Assembly: GCA_014237975.1 (NCBI GenBank)
Contig: JABACA010000032.1
Location: 1 to 37,977 of the forward strand
Reading direction: 5' to 3'
DNA from: Mariniblastus sp.
GTDB taxonomy: Bacteria; Planctomycetota; Planctomycetia; Pirellulales; Pirellulaceae
Length of the DNA: 37,977 bases
The notes beneath the pieces are model-generated. The model searched no databases. It was given only the letters and a program-made list of their open reading frames with translations, and was not told the origin of the DNA. This document shows, piece after piece, positions 17,323 to 26,656 of this stretch. A program made the translations under genes and the position numbers. Within the stretch, counting starts at the first letter, position 1. The number at the start of each line of letters is the position of its first letter.

Positions 17323-18156
17323 CTACTTGCCGCAATAGTCGATTGTGCGGGCAATTTCTTGCTTTAGCTTGCCGCGGGAAACAATTCGATCGATAAATCC
17401 ATGCTTCAGCAGGAATTCGCTGGTTTGGAATTCATCTGGTAATTCGATTCGAATCGTTGCTTTAATTGTGCGAGGCCCCGCAAAACCAATCAGTGCTTTC
17501 GGCTCAGCAAATACGACGTCCCCCAGTGATGCAAAACTTGCCGCCACACCGCCCATCGTAGGGTTGGTCAATACGGAGATGAACAAGCCGCCTTTTTTGT
17601 CAAATTGTGCCAACGCCGAAGACACTTTCGCCATTTGCATCAATGACAATATTCCCTCGTGCATCCGGGCGCCGCCACCGGAGCCACTAATAATGATAAG
17701 TGGCAGGCTCTGTTCCGTAGCGCGTTCCACCAGTCGCGTCAGCCGCTCCCCAACCACCGAACCCATACTGCCCATGATGAACTGAGAATCGGTAATGCCG
17801 ACAGCCACGCGTCGAGCACGGATCATGCCCGTTCCCGTAATGGCCGCATCGGTGAGCCCGGTTTTTTTCTGCTCGGCAAGCAAGCGTTGGGCATAGGGAC
17901 GACTATCGGAGAATTCAAGTGGATCGACGGGAAGTACATCCGTGTCCCATTCTTCGAACGTACCGCTATCGAGAACCTGCTCAATGCGTTGCTTGCCCGA
18001 AACATACATGTGGAAATCACATTCGGGACAGACATTCAACAGCTTTTCAGCTTCTTTGCGAATGACATTCGCTTTGCAACCCGAGCACTTGATCCAGGTT
18101 CCTTCCGGAATGCCGCGTTTTTTTCGTTGATTCACAACAGGTGGAGTTTGAGTCAT
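17323..18156 (-). CDS. accD: Acetyl-CoA carboxylase carboxyltransferase subunit beta
   Basis: The beta subunit works with AccA to move the carboxyl group from biotin to acetyl-CoA, giving malonyl-CoA for fatty acid synthesis in the cytosol. The 277 residues match normal length. The N-terminal four-cysteine zinc ribbon is present (C24-x2-C27 and C43-x2-C46), followed by the carboxyltransferase core: [67 protein letters not shown], and [18 protein letters not shown]. All are characteristic AccD blocks. Ribosome site weak. No accA or folC is adjacent. It is upstream of, and on the same strand as, the kinase, but the 200-base gap with its own promoter argues against a tight operon. Confidence 0.96.
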   Translation of the reverse strand: MTQTPPVVNQRKKRGIPEGTWIKCSGCKANVIRKEAEKLLNVCPECDFHMYVSGKQRIEQVLDSGTFEEWDTDVLPVDPLEFSDSRPYAQRLLAEQKKTGLTDAAITGTGMIRARRVAVGITDSQFIMGSMGSVVGERLTRLVERATEQSLPLIIISGSGGGARMHEGILSLMQMAKVSSALAQFDKKGGLFISVLTNPTMGGVAASFASLGDVVFAEPKALIGFAGPRTIKATIRIELPDEFQTSEFLLKHGFIDRIVSRGKLKQEIARTIDYCGK

Positions 18157-18756
18157 CTATGCTTGGAACCCGAAGTTTCTCAATGTGGTCTGCCAGTCTG
18201 CAGGACCGGTAGGACGATCTACTGTATTACAGATACCATGACGAACCTGTCAGGACGAGACGGCTTGTGGCACAAGTAACTTGCCCGCTTGTCCGCTCGC
18301 TCGAACAGCTGAATTACGTCACACTCTACTAGAATTGTCGCATGAAACGCAAACTCAGTTCAACATCCAATCTCGACCGGATTCGCAAAACCGAGTTAAA
18401 ACCTGCGAAAAACCAAGAACGGAACGGTTGATGGTTGGTGTTTTGGGTTTCAATCTCACATTTCGTAACGTCTTTCCCAAGTCGATAGCATCGCGGAAAC
18501 GGTTGCCAGTTTCGTGTTGATTTGGCAATGGTCGAAATGGAAGAGGCTGCTGGACTGGTGAAAACGCGTTTTCAGATTTCACAAAGCTTGTTATTCTTTA
18601 CGATGAGCCTGAGCCACCGTGTCGATTTGACCATGCCGAAAATCGGGGTTGATTGAGTCAGAAAAGCAATCCAGTCTCTTTCACCCGGGTCCGCAGCCGG
18701 CGCAACGGTCGTATTAACATTTATTTCAAGGGCGAATTGGAATCCGGGGAAGTTGT
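18157..18756. other. Divergent spacer between accD and the membrane-LRR gene
   Basis: About 600 bases holding the promoter regions of two divergent genes. Open frames here (for example 18281-18520 plus and 18355-18582 minus) lack ribosome sites and protein-like composition. The one clear structure is the 16-bp palindrome at 18559-18574. No RNA gene recognised. Confidence 0.45.
18559..18574. repeat. Perfect 16-bp palindrome containing AAAACGCGTTTT, copy 2
   Basis: TGAAAACGCGTTTTCA is identical on both strands and contains the 12-bp core also seen at 895-906. It lies about 190 bases upstream of the membrane-LRR gene and 400 bases upstream of accD. A dimeric DNA-binding protein site is the simplest reading. 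Confidence 0.5.
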
Positions 18757-20253
18757 ATGTTCAACGGCGGGAAACGTGTAGAAGGGTCGGTCCCCGAAAA
18801 ACCCGCCGCGGATTTGAAACCTTCCCGTCCTCTGTCCTGGGGACAGCCACGGTTTTTTTTGCTGCTGGTTCCCGTCACGGCACAGTTGATCACCATTTGG
18901 ATTACATGGGACCTATGGCAGGTACGTGAGAATCCGCCCAACTTGTGGCTGGTCGATCTTAACGGTTTCCAGATGTCATTTACGTGGACCCTCATGGCTT
19001 CGGTGCTGATGGTGGTTTGGTTTCCCAGATTTGGCATTTGGTTTCAGCTGGGCATACTCTTGCTGTCGGTCGGGTTGGACCAGTTCCGATTGGTGCCCCA
19101 GGTGTTTTTCCTTTGGCTGTTAATGACGTCCATTGTGTTTGACTGGGCTACCATTTTGACTCGATGGTACCTCGCGTCTTTTTGGATTTGGACGGGTCTT
19201 CACAAACTGCTTTCGCCGGATTGGATGGGTTACCGATCATTTGAATTGGTGGCTGCTTCCAATACCGGGTTGGACCCCGGTGAATATTATTTGGTATTTG
19301 CCTGGGCGATTGCCTTGTCGGAGTTGCTGCTCGGTCTGCTGGCCTGTTTCCGTCCGCGGTGGGCAGCCTATGGCTGCGTCGCGTTGCATCTGGGCATCGC
19401 TCTGTTCCTTTCGCCGCTGTTCTTTGATGGGAATTTCAGTGTGATTCCCTGGAATCTGGCGATGGCGATTGTTGGCTACTGGATTCTGATGCGGGCGGCG
19501 GAAAGACCTGCGATAACACGCGGAGAGTATCTTGGTTTCCTGGTGTTCATGGCGATCCCAATCGGGTTCTATCTTGGTTGGGTGGATCGAACGTTGTCGC
19601 ATGTGCTCTATTCAGGAAATATTCCACACGGTTATGTTACCCGATTGAATGAGCCTCATGAGCTAATACGCGGCTGGGGTAAAACCGAAGTGCCGTTTCC
19701 AAACGAACGGAGAATCCTGAGACAGTATTTTTCTTTGACGGGGCAACCTGGAGAGAAACTTCACATCCGTGATCCACGACCTTTCCTGGCAGACCAATTC
19801 TGGCTGATGACAGATTCAGGACTTGTGGAACTGAATGAAACCGAGTTCCTGGCAGCATCGAGGCAGGTCCCGTTTGGCATTCCTTTGGACGATCCCAGGG
19901 CATTATTTGGTTTGTCTGAAGCGGGTGCCAAAATGCGGAAAAAAGATGCGGATTCCATGGTGTTTGCCGTTGTTTTTCCGCCGGGCAAGTTGGATTCATC
20001 CCTGCTGGACTTATTGGTTGGACTCAAGAATGTCCAACAGGTCCAGCTGTCGGGCACATCGGTAACCGACGATGATTTAAAAAAACTTAGGGTGTTGCCC
20101 AGATTGACGGGCGTGGGGTTGGACAATACCGCCGTCACCGATGCTGGCATTGAGCATCTGGCCGGGATGAAGACCCTGCAAATCATCAATCGCCAGGGAA
20201 CGGCCATTACCGACGAGGCCGTTTCTCGCGTGGTCAAAAATCCGGCAGACTGA
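18757..20253 (+). CDS. Polytopic membrane protein with C-terminal leucine-rich repeats
   Basis: A 498-residue protein with two unlike halves. Residues about 25-285 hold roughly eight to nine hydrophobic segments; the block RWYLASFWIWTGLHKLLSPD resembles the MauE/DoxX or HTTM (vitamin K carboxylase-like) membrane families, but I cannot decide between them. A soluble linker (290-410) follows, then about three short leucine-rich repeats (about 411-495) of the planctomycete type: QVQLSGTSVTDDDLKKL, GVGLDNTAVTDAGIEHLAG, QIINRQGTAITDEAV. The repeats suggest a protein-binding surface attached to a membrane enzyme or redox module. GGGGAAG just upstream of the ATG supports the start. The gene ends only 7 bases before the convergent M16 gene. 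Function unknown. Confidence 0.8.
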   Translation: MFNGGKRVEGSVPEKPAADLKPSRPLSWGQPRFFLLLVPVTAQLITIWITWDLWQVRENPPNLWLVDLNGFQMSFTWTLMASVLMVVWFPRFGIWFQLGILLLSVGLDQFRLVPQVFFLWLLMTSIVFDWATILTRWYLASFWIWTGLHKLLSPDWMGYRSFELVAASNTGLDPGEYYLVFAWAIALSELLLGLLACFRPRWAAYGCVALHLGIALFLSPLFFDGNFSVIPWNLAMAIVGYWILMRAAERPAITRGEYLGFLVFMAIPIGFYLGWVDRTLSHVLYSGNIPHGYVTRLNEPHELIRGWGKTEVPFPNERRILRQYFSLTGQPGEKLHIRDPRPFLADQFWLMTDSGLVELNETEFLAASRQVPFGIPLDDPRALFGLSEAGAKMRKKDADSMVFAVVFPPGKLDSSLLDLLVGLKNVQQVQLSGTSVTDDDLKKLRVLPRLTGVGLDNTAVTDAGIEHLAGMKTLQIINRQGTAITDEAVSRVVKNPAD

Positions 20254-20260
20254 TGGCCGT

Positions 20261-21499
20261 CTAGGGAGCAGGTTGTAAATCGGTTCGCGGGCCGACGACC
20301 AGCGTCGTGTTGGTCCGCTTTGGATAGCTGCGAATGACGTCATTCACCTGGTCCAGCGTTATCGAATCATAGATTTTCGCGATTTCTGAAACGGTTTTGA
20401 ATGGTTGATCCACCAACCATTGTGCGCCGACTGAAAACATTCGGCTTTCGGTGCGTTCACTCGACAGGACGATGTGAGAAGCAATTTTACGCTTGGCCAG
20501 GTCCAGTTCTTTTTGCGTAATGCCCTGTTCCTGGAATTGGTCCTGTAACTGGCTGAGTCGAGCTAAATTGTCCTGGGCTGAGTCCGGTGAGCAACAGATG
20601 TAGGTCAGCACCAGCCCGTTATTCAGATATTCATAGGACCCGGCTCCTGCTGATTCAGCCACGCCGCTATCCAGAAACTCCCAGTACATTCGGCTGCCAC
20701 TGTCGTCTCCCAGAATGGCCGTTGCCACACGGGATGCATAACGTTCTGACGATTCAGCCGAGGGGCCGGGCGAAAGCTGCAGTATGTACTGCTGATGGGA
20801 TGCGGATTTAGGTAGGCACTCAAAACCCGTCTGGTAATTGGCCCGTTCGATTGTCCGATTTACCTGTGAGGGCTGCCAGTCACCACAGGCCCGCTCGAGA
20901 TCGTCGACCATTTGTTGGAAATCGACATTGCCGGCTGCGGCAAACGCGATGTTACCGGGACTGTATCTGGAATGAAAGTAATCTCGCATTTGGCAAGATG
21001 TCAAATGGGTCACCGTGTCGACGGTTCCCAATACGCTTTGACCAAGCGAATGTTCTCCGAAAAAACTGGCCATGATCTGTTCATGACCACCGTAAGGAGG
21101 CTGGTCCTGGTACATCATGATTTCTTCAATAATAACTTTCTTCTCTGTCTCGAAATCAGCTTCGCGTAAACTGGGGCGCATCAAATCGGTCATCAGGCCG
21201 ACCATCTGTGACTGGAATTCCGGCAGCACCGCGGCGTGATAGATGGTGCTTTCTTCGCCCGTACGGGCATTACTCGAAGACCCCATTTCATCGAGTTCCA
21301 GGTTGACCTGTTCGGCCGAACGATTGGGGGTTCCCTTGAAAACCATATGTTCCAAAAAATGGCTGACGCCACCGATGTCGAGCGTTTCATCTCGGGAGCC
21401 CGCTTTTACGAAAAATCCGAACGCTGACATGTAAGCCCTGGGATTGCATTCGGCCAGGATTGTCAAACCATTACTTAGTTGGTGTTGACGATATTCCAT
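20261..21499 (-). CDS. M16 family metallopeptidase, catalytic subunit
   Basis: A 412-residue single-ring-half M16B peptidase. The inverted zinc motif HFLEH is at 47-51 (H47, E50, H51) and the distal glutamate falls in VIIEEI (about 126), the correct spacing, so the metal site looks intact. In contrast, the C-terminal substrate-binding Arg/Tyr block is degenerate: GSRMYWEFLDSGVAESAG instead of the usual SSRLFxEVREKRGLxYS. This is the pattern of the catalytic partner of a heterodimer. The ATG at 21499 was preferred to the frame extension at 21529 because GGAG lies 9-10 bases upstream. It overlaps the end of the upstream M16 gene by 29 bases, so the two are translationally linked. Likely a soluble or exported zinc protease; no signal peptide seen. 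Confidence 0.92.
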   Translation of the reverse strand: MEYRQHQLSNGLTILAECNPRAYMSAFGFFVKAGSRDETLDIGGVSHFLEHMVFKGTPNRSAEQVNLELDEMGSSSNARTGEESTIYHAAVLPEFQSQMVGLMTDLMRPSLREADFETEKKVIIEEIMMYQDQPPYGGHEQIMASFFGEHSLGQSVLGTVDTVTHLTSCQMRDYFHSRYSPGNIAFAAAGNVDFQQMVDDLERACGDWQPSQVNRTIERANYQTGFECLPKSASHQQYILQLSPGPSAESSERYASRVATAILGDDSGSRMYWEFLDSGVAESAGAGSYEYLNNGLVLTYICCSPDSAQDNLARLSQLQDQFQEQGITQKELDLAKRKIASHIVLSSERTESRMFSVGAQWLVDQPFKTVSEIAKIYDSITLDQVNDVIRSYPKRTNTTLVVGPRTDLQPAP

Positions 21500-22742
21500 C
21501 GTTTTTTTTCTCCAAGGGTTGCGATCCAAGTGTCACCAGGTCGAACTTTTGTGGCGGATTTTGTTCCAGAAACCGGTTGATTTCCGAAACGGTCAACGCA
21601 GAAATATTGGAGTTGATTTCGTCCAGTGTTCGTACCCTTCCAAAATGGAACCAGTCGCCCGTAATACTGCCTGCGCGGGCACGGCAGGATTCCTGTTGCA
21701 TGATCAAATCCGAGCGGACTTGAACTTTGAGTCGTCGCAGTTCATCTTCCGTAATCCCCAATTTTAAGTCGATCAGTTGCTCAATAATGACATCCAGCGA
21801 TTCCTGGGCCCGCTCGGCTGACGTGCCGCAATAACAAACGACACACCCTCGATCAAAAACACTATGGTTACTGGCAAAGACGGAATAGCAGAGGCCCCGC
21901 TTTTCGCGGACTTCTGAAAATAGCCGGGAGCTCATGCCGCCACTCAATACCGAGACGCTTCCCGCTTGTTTGTAATAATCCGGATCGGAATAGCAAACTC
22001 CTGGATAGGCAATGGCAATATGTGTTTGCTGACTGTCAAACGGCAAGTGGCAGGTTCCATGTTCGGCAGCCAAAACGCCAGGAACTGTCTCCGGCTTGGT
22101 TGGCCAGTCGGCAAACAGATTCCCCACATGTTCCTTTAAGGCAGGCCAATCTATTTTCCCGGCAACTCCCAGGATCATTCCATTGGGCCGATAGTTGCGA
22201 TCATAAAAATCTTTCAGGTCTGTCTGTTGGATCGAACCAACCGATGCGGCTGTGCCGTGACAGTCCCGACCGTCAGGTTGACCATAGTAGCGGTTTCGCA
22301 ATTCGATCAACGTGCGCTGAGGCAGGTCGTCTTCGATAGCGGCAATTTCCTGGTAACAAACCAAACGACCATCTTCGAGTTGTTCCTGTGGGAAATGGGG
22401 CCGTCTGATCACGTCCGCAAAAACAGAAAGTGCATCATGGAGCTGGCCGGAACATGAGGCGCCGGAATAATGAGTTCCATAAACCGAAGCACTGGAGGAA
22501 TAGTCGACACCCAGCCCTTCCAGCGTCTCGATATATTGTCGGCTGTCCATATTGCCAGCACCACGCTGGACCATTTCGCAAACGAAGTTTGCGATACCAA
22601 TTTGGTCAGCCGGATCATAGCGACAGCCGGCAGGAACCTGGAATGAAAATGCAGCGGACTCGAGCCAAGGCATCGATTGGCCAATCAGCACCAGTCCATT
22701 TTCAAACGAGTGACTGTGAATGATCTGTTGCTGTAATGTCAT
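21471..22742 (-). CDS. M16 family peptidase-like protein, non-catalytic subunit
   Basis: A 423-residue M16B homologue with no zinc motif: where HxxEH should be, it reads IANFVCEMVQRGAG, so both histidines are absent and it should not bind catalytic zinc. Its C-terminal Arg/Tyr block is intact (SGGMSSRLFSEVREKRGLCY), the substrate-clamping part of the family. It therefore complements the downstream catalytic gene, the arrangement known for alpha/beta M16 heterodimers such as mitochondrial processing peptidase and bacterial M16B pairs. It ends inside the next gene (29-base overlap), which crosses a run of eight A residues on the coding strand. No signal peptide is evident. Confidence 0.92.
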   Translation of the reverse strand: MTLQQQIIHSHSFENGLVLIGQSMPWLESAAFSFQVPAGCRYDPADQIGIANFVCEMVQRGAGNMDSRQYIETLEGLGVDYSSSASVYGTHYSGASCSGQLHDALSVFADVIRRPHFPQEQLEDGRLVCYQEIAAIEDDLPQRTLIELRNRYYGQPDGRDCHGTAASVGSIQQTDLKDFYDRNYRPNGMILGVAGKIDWPALKEHVGNLFADWPTKPETVPGVLAAEHGTCHLPFDSQQTHIAIAYPGVCYSDPDYYKQAGSVSVLSGGMSSRLFSEVREKRGLCYSVFASNHSVFDRGCVVCYCGTSAERAQESLDVIIEQLIDLKLGITEDELRRLKVQVRSDLIMQQESCRARAGSITGDWFHFGRVRTLDEINSNISALTVSEINRFLEQNPPQKFDLVTLGSQPLEKKNDGISSTPTK

Positions 22743-22887
22743 ACCGTAAATTGCCCGATCAAGGGCCCATCAGTCTGCGAATTTCAAACTGGAGATTCTA
22801 GCGTTCCGTCGTCATTCCGCGTAGCGGTAGGCCCCAGGTCAATTTTCCGGTACGGTTCCAGGAGTCGGTGGGGGAGCATCGAGAGGC

Positions 22888-24501
22888 CTACTGATCGCGT
22901 TGTTCCAAAAATTGTTCGACCTTGGCATTCCACTGACCGGAAAGTTGTTTTACACGTTCCGGCTGACGGGAGGCCAGATTGTTGGTTTCTGTCCGATCCT
23001 GCGATAACTCATACAGTTCCCACGGCTTGTTCTGGGTACGTACGAGCTTGAAATCGCCCACACGCAGTCCGGAGTGCCCGTCGTGATGCCAAAACAATTC
23101 ATCCCGACCGATCTGTTTATCTTGGTCAAATGTTGAAACCAGGCTCTTGCCCGGTAACGCGGGAGCCGAACCGTTACCTTGCTGGTTTGGCACATTGCCG
23201 GTCAACTCCAGTAAAGTAGGTACAATATCAATCACATGGCCGGGGCTGCTTCTGATGTTGTTGGCGTCACGGATGCCTGCCGGCCAATGAGCGATCAGCG
23301 GAGTCGCGATTCCACCTTCATGAATCCATGTTTTATGTTTTCGAAACGGAGTATTGGAAACGGTGGACCAACCGGGGCCCAAACACAAATGCGTCGTGGC
23401 GGACCCGGGAGATGCCTGAGGGTCGTGTCCGTCACTGCGGACCATTATTTCAGCGCTGGCTCCATTGTCAGACAAAAACAGAATTAGCGTGTTATCCCAC
23501 GCTCCCATCCCTTTGACCTGTTCCAGGATTCTCCCGATTTCCTGATCCATCCGATCGACCATGGCCGCGTGAATTTCCATCTTGTTGGCTTGAAAGACGC
23601 GTTGGGATTCGGTCAGCTCCGTCCAGGGGTGGGGTCGGTTGACTTCATCCGGGCCAAGTTGTTCCAGCTGCTCAGGATGATTGTAGGGTGGTCCCAGTTC
23701 CCGTTCGGGCGGCGAAAGTCTTCCACCGGTCAGGCCTAATGACTGTTGCCGTTGCCACCGCTGATCACGAACGGCTTCCCAGCCCTGGTCATATTTGCCG
23801 TTGTATTTGGCAATGTCCTGGGGTAACGCATGCAACGGAAAATGAGGTGCGGTAAATGCCACGAACGAAAGAAATGGTTGGTTCGCATTGTTTTTCGTGT
23901 GGTCCGACAGGCATTTGATGGCATGATCGGCAATGGCGGTTGTGACATAGTAATCCGTGCCAGGTGGAACCGGGGGCTGATCGACGTCGTCCAATTTCGT
24001 GATCCGCGGGTGAAAGAAACGGCCGTGATCTCGCATCCAGAATGACCGATGGAATCCATTGGCGACCGGACCACCGTCGATATGCCATTTGCCGGAATGA
24101 TAAGATTGGTGGTCGGGCAAATGTTGGGGCAACAACTTGGCCCAGGCCGGTCGTTTTCCACGAGCGCCACCCTTGTTCCATCCGGGTAATCGATCTCGAT
24201 TGATTTGATGCGGATAGTATCCAGACATGATGGACGCTCGCGTCGGCCAGCATCGACCCGTGTTGTAAAACTGGTTATAGCGCAAACCATGCTCAGCCAG
24301 TTGATCGAGGTTGGGTGTTTCGATTTCTCCCCCGTAACAACCTAGATCTGAAAACCCTAAATCATCGGCCAGGATGATCAGGATGTTGGGCGGCGGTCCC
24401 TCTCCGGCATCCGGTTCCGAAGCAATCGCACAAAACGGAAGAAACAGGCTTGCCAGGATACCTGGCAAGCCTGAATGCTGTGCAAATCCAAACAACGCCA
24501 T
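22888..24501 (-). CDS. Type I sulfatase (formylglycine-dependent), exported
   Basis: A 537-residue sulfatase. After a signal peptide (about 1-28) come the metal-binding ILADDLGFSDLGCYGG (D46, D47) and the active-site motif C84-W-P-T-R88, in which the Cys would be converted to formylglycine by a sulfatase-modifying enzyme. Later parts include SGKWHIDG, FTAPHFPLHA, LFLSDNGAS and a WIHEGGIATPLIAHWP block. Sulfatases of this type remove sulfate from polysaccharides or other esters, and planctomycetes carry many for marine sulfated glycans; the substrate here cannot be read. AGGA about nine bases upstream supports the ATG. No modifying enzyme or glycan gene is adjacent, so it stands alone. Confidence 0.95.
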   Translation of the reverse strand: MALFGFAQHSGLPGILASLFLPFCAIASEPDAGEGPPPNILIILADDLGFSDLGCYGGEIETPNLDQLAEHGLRYNQFYNTGRCWPTRASIMSGYYPHQINRDRLPGWNKGGARGKRPAWAKLLPQHLPDHQSYHSGKWHIDGGPVANGFHRSFWMRDHGRFFHPRITKLDDVDQPPVPPGTDYYVTTAIADHAIKCLSDHTKNNANQPFLSFVAFTAPHFPLHALPQDIAKYNGKYDQGWEAVRDQRWQRQQSLGLTGGRLSPPERELGPPYNHPEQLEQLGPDEVNRPHPWTELTESQRVFQANKMEIHAAMVDRMDQEIGRILEQVKGMGAWDNTLILFLSDNGASAEIMVRSDGHDPQASPGSATTHLCLGPGWSTVSNTPFRKHKTWIHEGGIATPLIAHWPAGIRDANNIRSSPGHVIDIVPTLLELTGNVPNQQGNGSAPALPGKSLVSTFDQDKQIGRDELFWHHDGHSGLRVGDFKLVRTQNKPWELYELSQDRTETNNLASRQPERVKQLSGQWNAKVEQFLEQRDQ

Positions 24502-24773
24502 TTTTGGGGTTCCTGATCAAGGGGAAGTCATTGGATGGTACGCTAGCAAAATTTTTGATCCAGCTGCCTTTCAATTCCAGAAACCGAAAAACAAAAGCTG
24601 GTTAAACTTTACCGGTTTTGCCGATAAAAGCATCGACGTTGACTTTTGCGTTTAGGCAATTTTCGAATGGCGCATTGGCTGGATAACCCTCCACACAGTC
24701 TCATGTTAATAACGTTCTTTCGTTAATTATAGGCTCAAATTGAACTAAGTCCGAATTGATTGGAGTGTTCCAG

Positions 24774-26588
24774 ATGGAACGTAATCTCTGGTGGTTGCTG
24801 GTTTGCCTGATGCCGGCCAGCATGCCGTTGACTGCCCAGGAAATGCCGGCGGAAACGGTACCACGTTCGGACGTTGATTCCAGTGCATCTCTGCTGGACA
24901 TTTATTTAACACTGGAACCCAGGTCCGAGTTGACGGAAGGCGGCAGCGTATATCTTGTCGGGCTGCCGCTGATCCAGGAACCTGACAGGGCCAATGGGCC
25001 CGATCGTATCGCAGCCGCAGCGGTTTATCCGGAACGGGTCTCCCGGGGGCAGCAAAATTCTCTGTCTGAAAATTCCTTTTCGAATAACATTGATCCACCA
25101 AATCCTTCAGGAAGACCGACCGAGAACCATTCGTCAGAACGGATGGAAGCCGGTAAAACCTGGTCAGCAGGATCGCCTCAAACAACCTTGGTTGATATTG
25201 GCCGACCTAAAGTTGAGTTATCCGAACAACCGGATTTGCATTCTGGATTGGCCAAGGATCCGCTGGCTATTTTCCTGACAGGCTATGATGCACTGGTGCA
25301 GGACGCCGAGTCTGGCCGGCCCGATAAACCTGTTGAGGAAAGGGGGCCAACGCCAAGTCAAGAAGCGTTGTTTGACAATTGGGATGTTGAACAAGACGAG
25401 ACAGTTGTTCCCGATCCGGCTTTGACCGCAGCGGAGAAACGGCAGTCACTCCCGGATCCAAAAAAACAATCAGACGTTGTCATTGAGACCTCGCAGCCGG
25501 CAGAGCTGGATGGCTCGATCGAGGCGTTGCCCGATCTGGAAAATGTTGAATTGGTTGTTGAGACCGGTTCAACGGGTCCAGGTCAGCCGATCATCGTCAC
25601 CCGCGAATTGCCAACCATATATTTCCCGGTTGACCCCTTGATCGAAAGAAAGGTTTTCGTTGACCCAACGGCTCAATCCGAAATTGACCAGGAAACGGTT
25701 GACCAAGTTCGAGAGTCACAGGAATTATCCGTCTCGAATGATGACCAATACCGGGCATCGGTTGCACCGATTGAACTTCCTTCGCCGGCGGCGGCCGATT
25801 GGGACGTTCAGGTTTTACCTGAGACTGGAAGCGTTGCTAGCTGTGATCAGCCAGTAGGAATCGGCGGTCCGTTAAAGGGCAAGCGGAACTCACGGAAAAC
25901 GTTTTTTGATGTGGAATTGCAACTAGATTGGCAACCTCGTGGCGACTCCGCTGGCCGGTGTAAAAGTGAAACCTGCTGTTATGATTTGCGCTGCCCAGAG
26001 GTCTATTTCAGTGTTTTTGGTGGCCCAACATCGGTCACGGATCTGGTCGATACAACCGTGCTGAATAACGTTGACAGCCAGGCGACCTATCAATTGGGAG
26101 ATGCCTTTTCGTTCGGTGTGGCTGTGGGGCAAATACGCGGGGTCCATTTAAGAACCGAATTGGAATTCGCATTCCGTCGTAACAAGTTTGAGACATTCGG
26201 CTTGACTCAACCTGGTCAATCCTTAAGTTTGCCGTTGGGGGGAGAAGCCAACAGCTTTGCTGGAATGGCTAACGCCTATTGGGAGTTCGTGGAATTTCCA
26301 TTGAGAGATGTCAAACCGTACGTGGGTGGGGGGCTTGGTTTTTCCCTGTTTGATTCGGATATAACGTTTCTGGGCGAGGACATTTTGGCTGATCGTTTTG
26401 AGACAGATTCAGCATTTGCCTACCAGGCAATGGCAGGAATCAACTGGTGCACGGGTCCCAACATGAGCTTGTTTCTCGAATATCGATATTTTGGTACCGA
26501 CTCAATACGGTATAAAATCGAAGACTTGGTGAACCAGTTTGAATACAGAACGGGAAACGTATTTGTTGGTGTACGTTTTAAATTTTAA
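24774..26588 (+). CDS. Outer-membrane beta-barrel protein with long acidic N-terminal region
   Basis: A 604-residue exported protein. The signal peptide is MERNLWWLLVCLMPASMPLT (cleavage near TAQ). Residues about 25-385 form a Pro/Glu/Asp/Ser-rich, low-complexity stretch without recognisable domains. A small cysteine cluster (GRCKSETCCYDLRC, about 393-406) precedes a C-terminal barrel (about 408-604): alternating strands such as EVYFSVFGGPTSV, FSFGVAVGQIRGVHLRTELEF, VKPYVGGGLGFSLF, MSLFLEYRYFG and a final VFVGVRFKF ending in Phe, typical of outer-membrane barrels. TGGAG eight bases upstream supports the ATG at 24774 over a TTG at 24756. The barrel resembles OmpA/OMP_b-brl-type small barrels; the role of the long linker is unknown. 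Confidence 0.82.
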   Translation: MERNLWWLLVCLMPASMPLTAQEMPAETVPRSDVDSSASLLDIYLTLEPRSELTEGGSVYLVGLPLIQEPDRANGPDRIAAAAVYPERVSRGQQNSLSENSFSNNIDPPNPSGRPTENHSSERMEAGKTWSAGSPQTTLVDIGRPKVELSEQPDLHSGLAKDPLAIFLTGYDALVQDAESGRPDKPVEERGPTPSQEALFDNWDVEQDETVVPDPALTAAEKRQSLPDPKKQSDVVIETSQPAELDGSIEALPDLENVELVVETGSTGPGQPIIVTRELPTIYFPVDPLIERKVFVDPTAQSEIDQETVDQVRESQELSVSNDDQYRASVAPIELPSPAAADWDVQVLPETGSVASCDQPVGIGGPLKGKRNSRKTFFDVELQLDWQPRGDSAGRCKSETCCYDLRCPEVYFSVFGGPTSVTDLVDTTVLNNVDSQATYQLGDAFSFGVAVGQIRGVHLRTELEFAFRRNKFETFGLTQPGQSLSLPLGGEANSFAGMANAYWEFVEFPLRDVKPYVGGGLGFSLFDSDITFLGEDILADRFETDSAFAYQAMAGINWCTGPNMSLFLEYRYFGTDSIRYKIEDLVNQFEYRTGNVFVGVRFKF

Positions 26589-26656
26589 TGACAACGAAAC
26601 AGCATTCCCGCTGATCACTGAATTAGCTAGATAAACAGGTCTTAGTCACATGGGAT

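Noticed and set aside
21495-21515. Programmed -1 frameshift fusing the two M16 genes
   Set aside because: After a -1 shift at the A-run the frame stops within about nine codons and does not enter the downstream gene; only a +1 change would.
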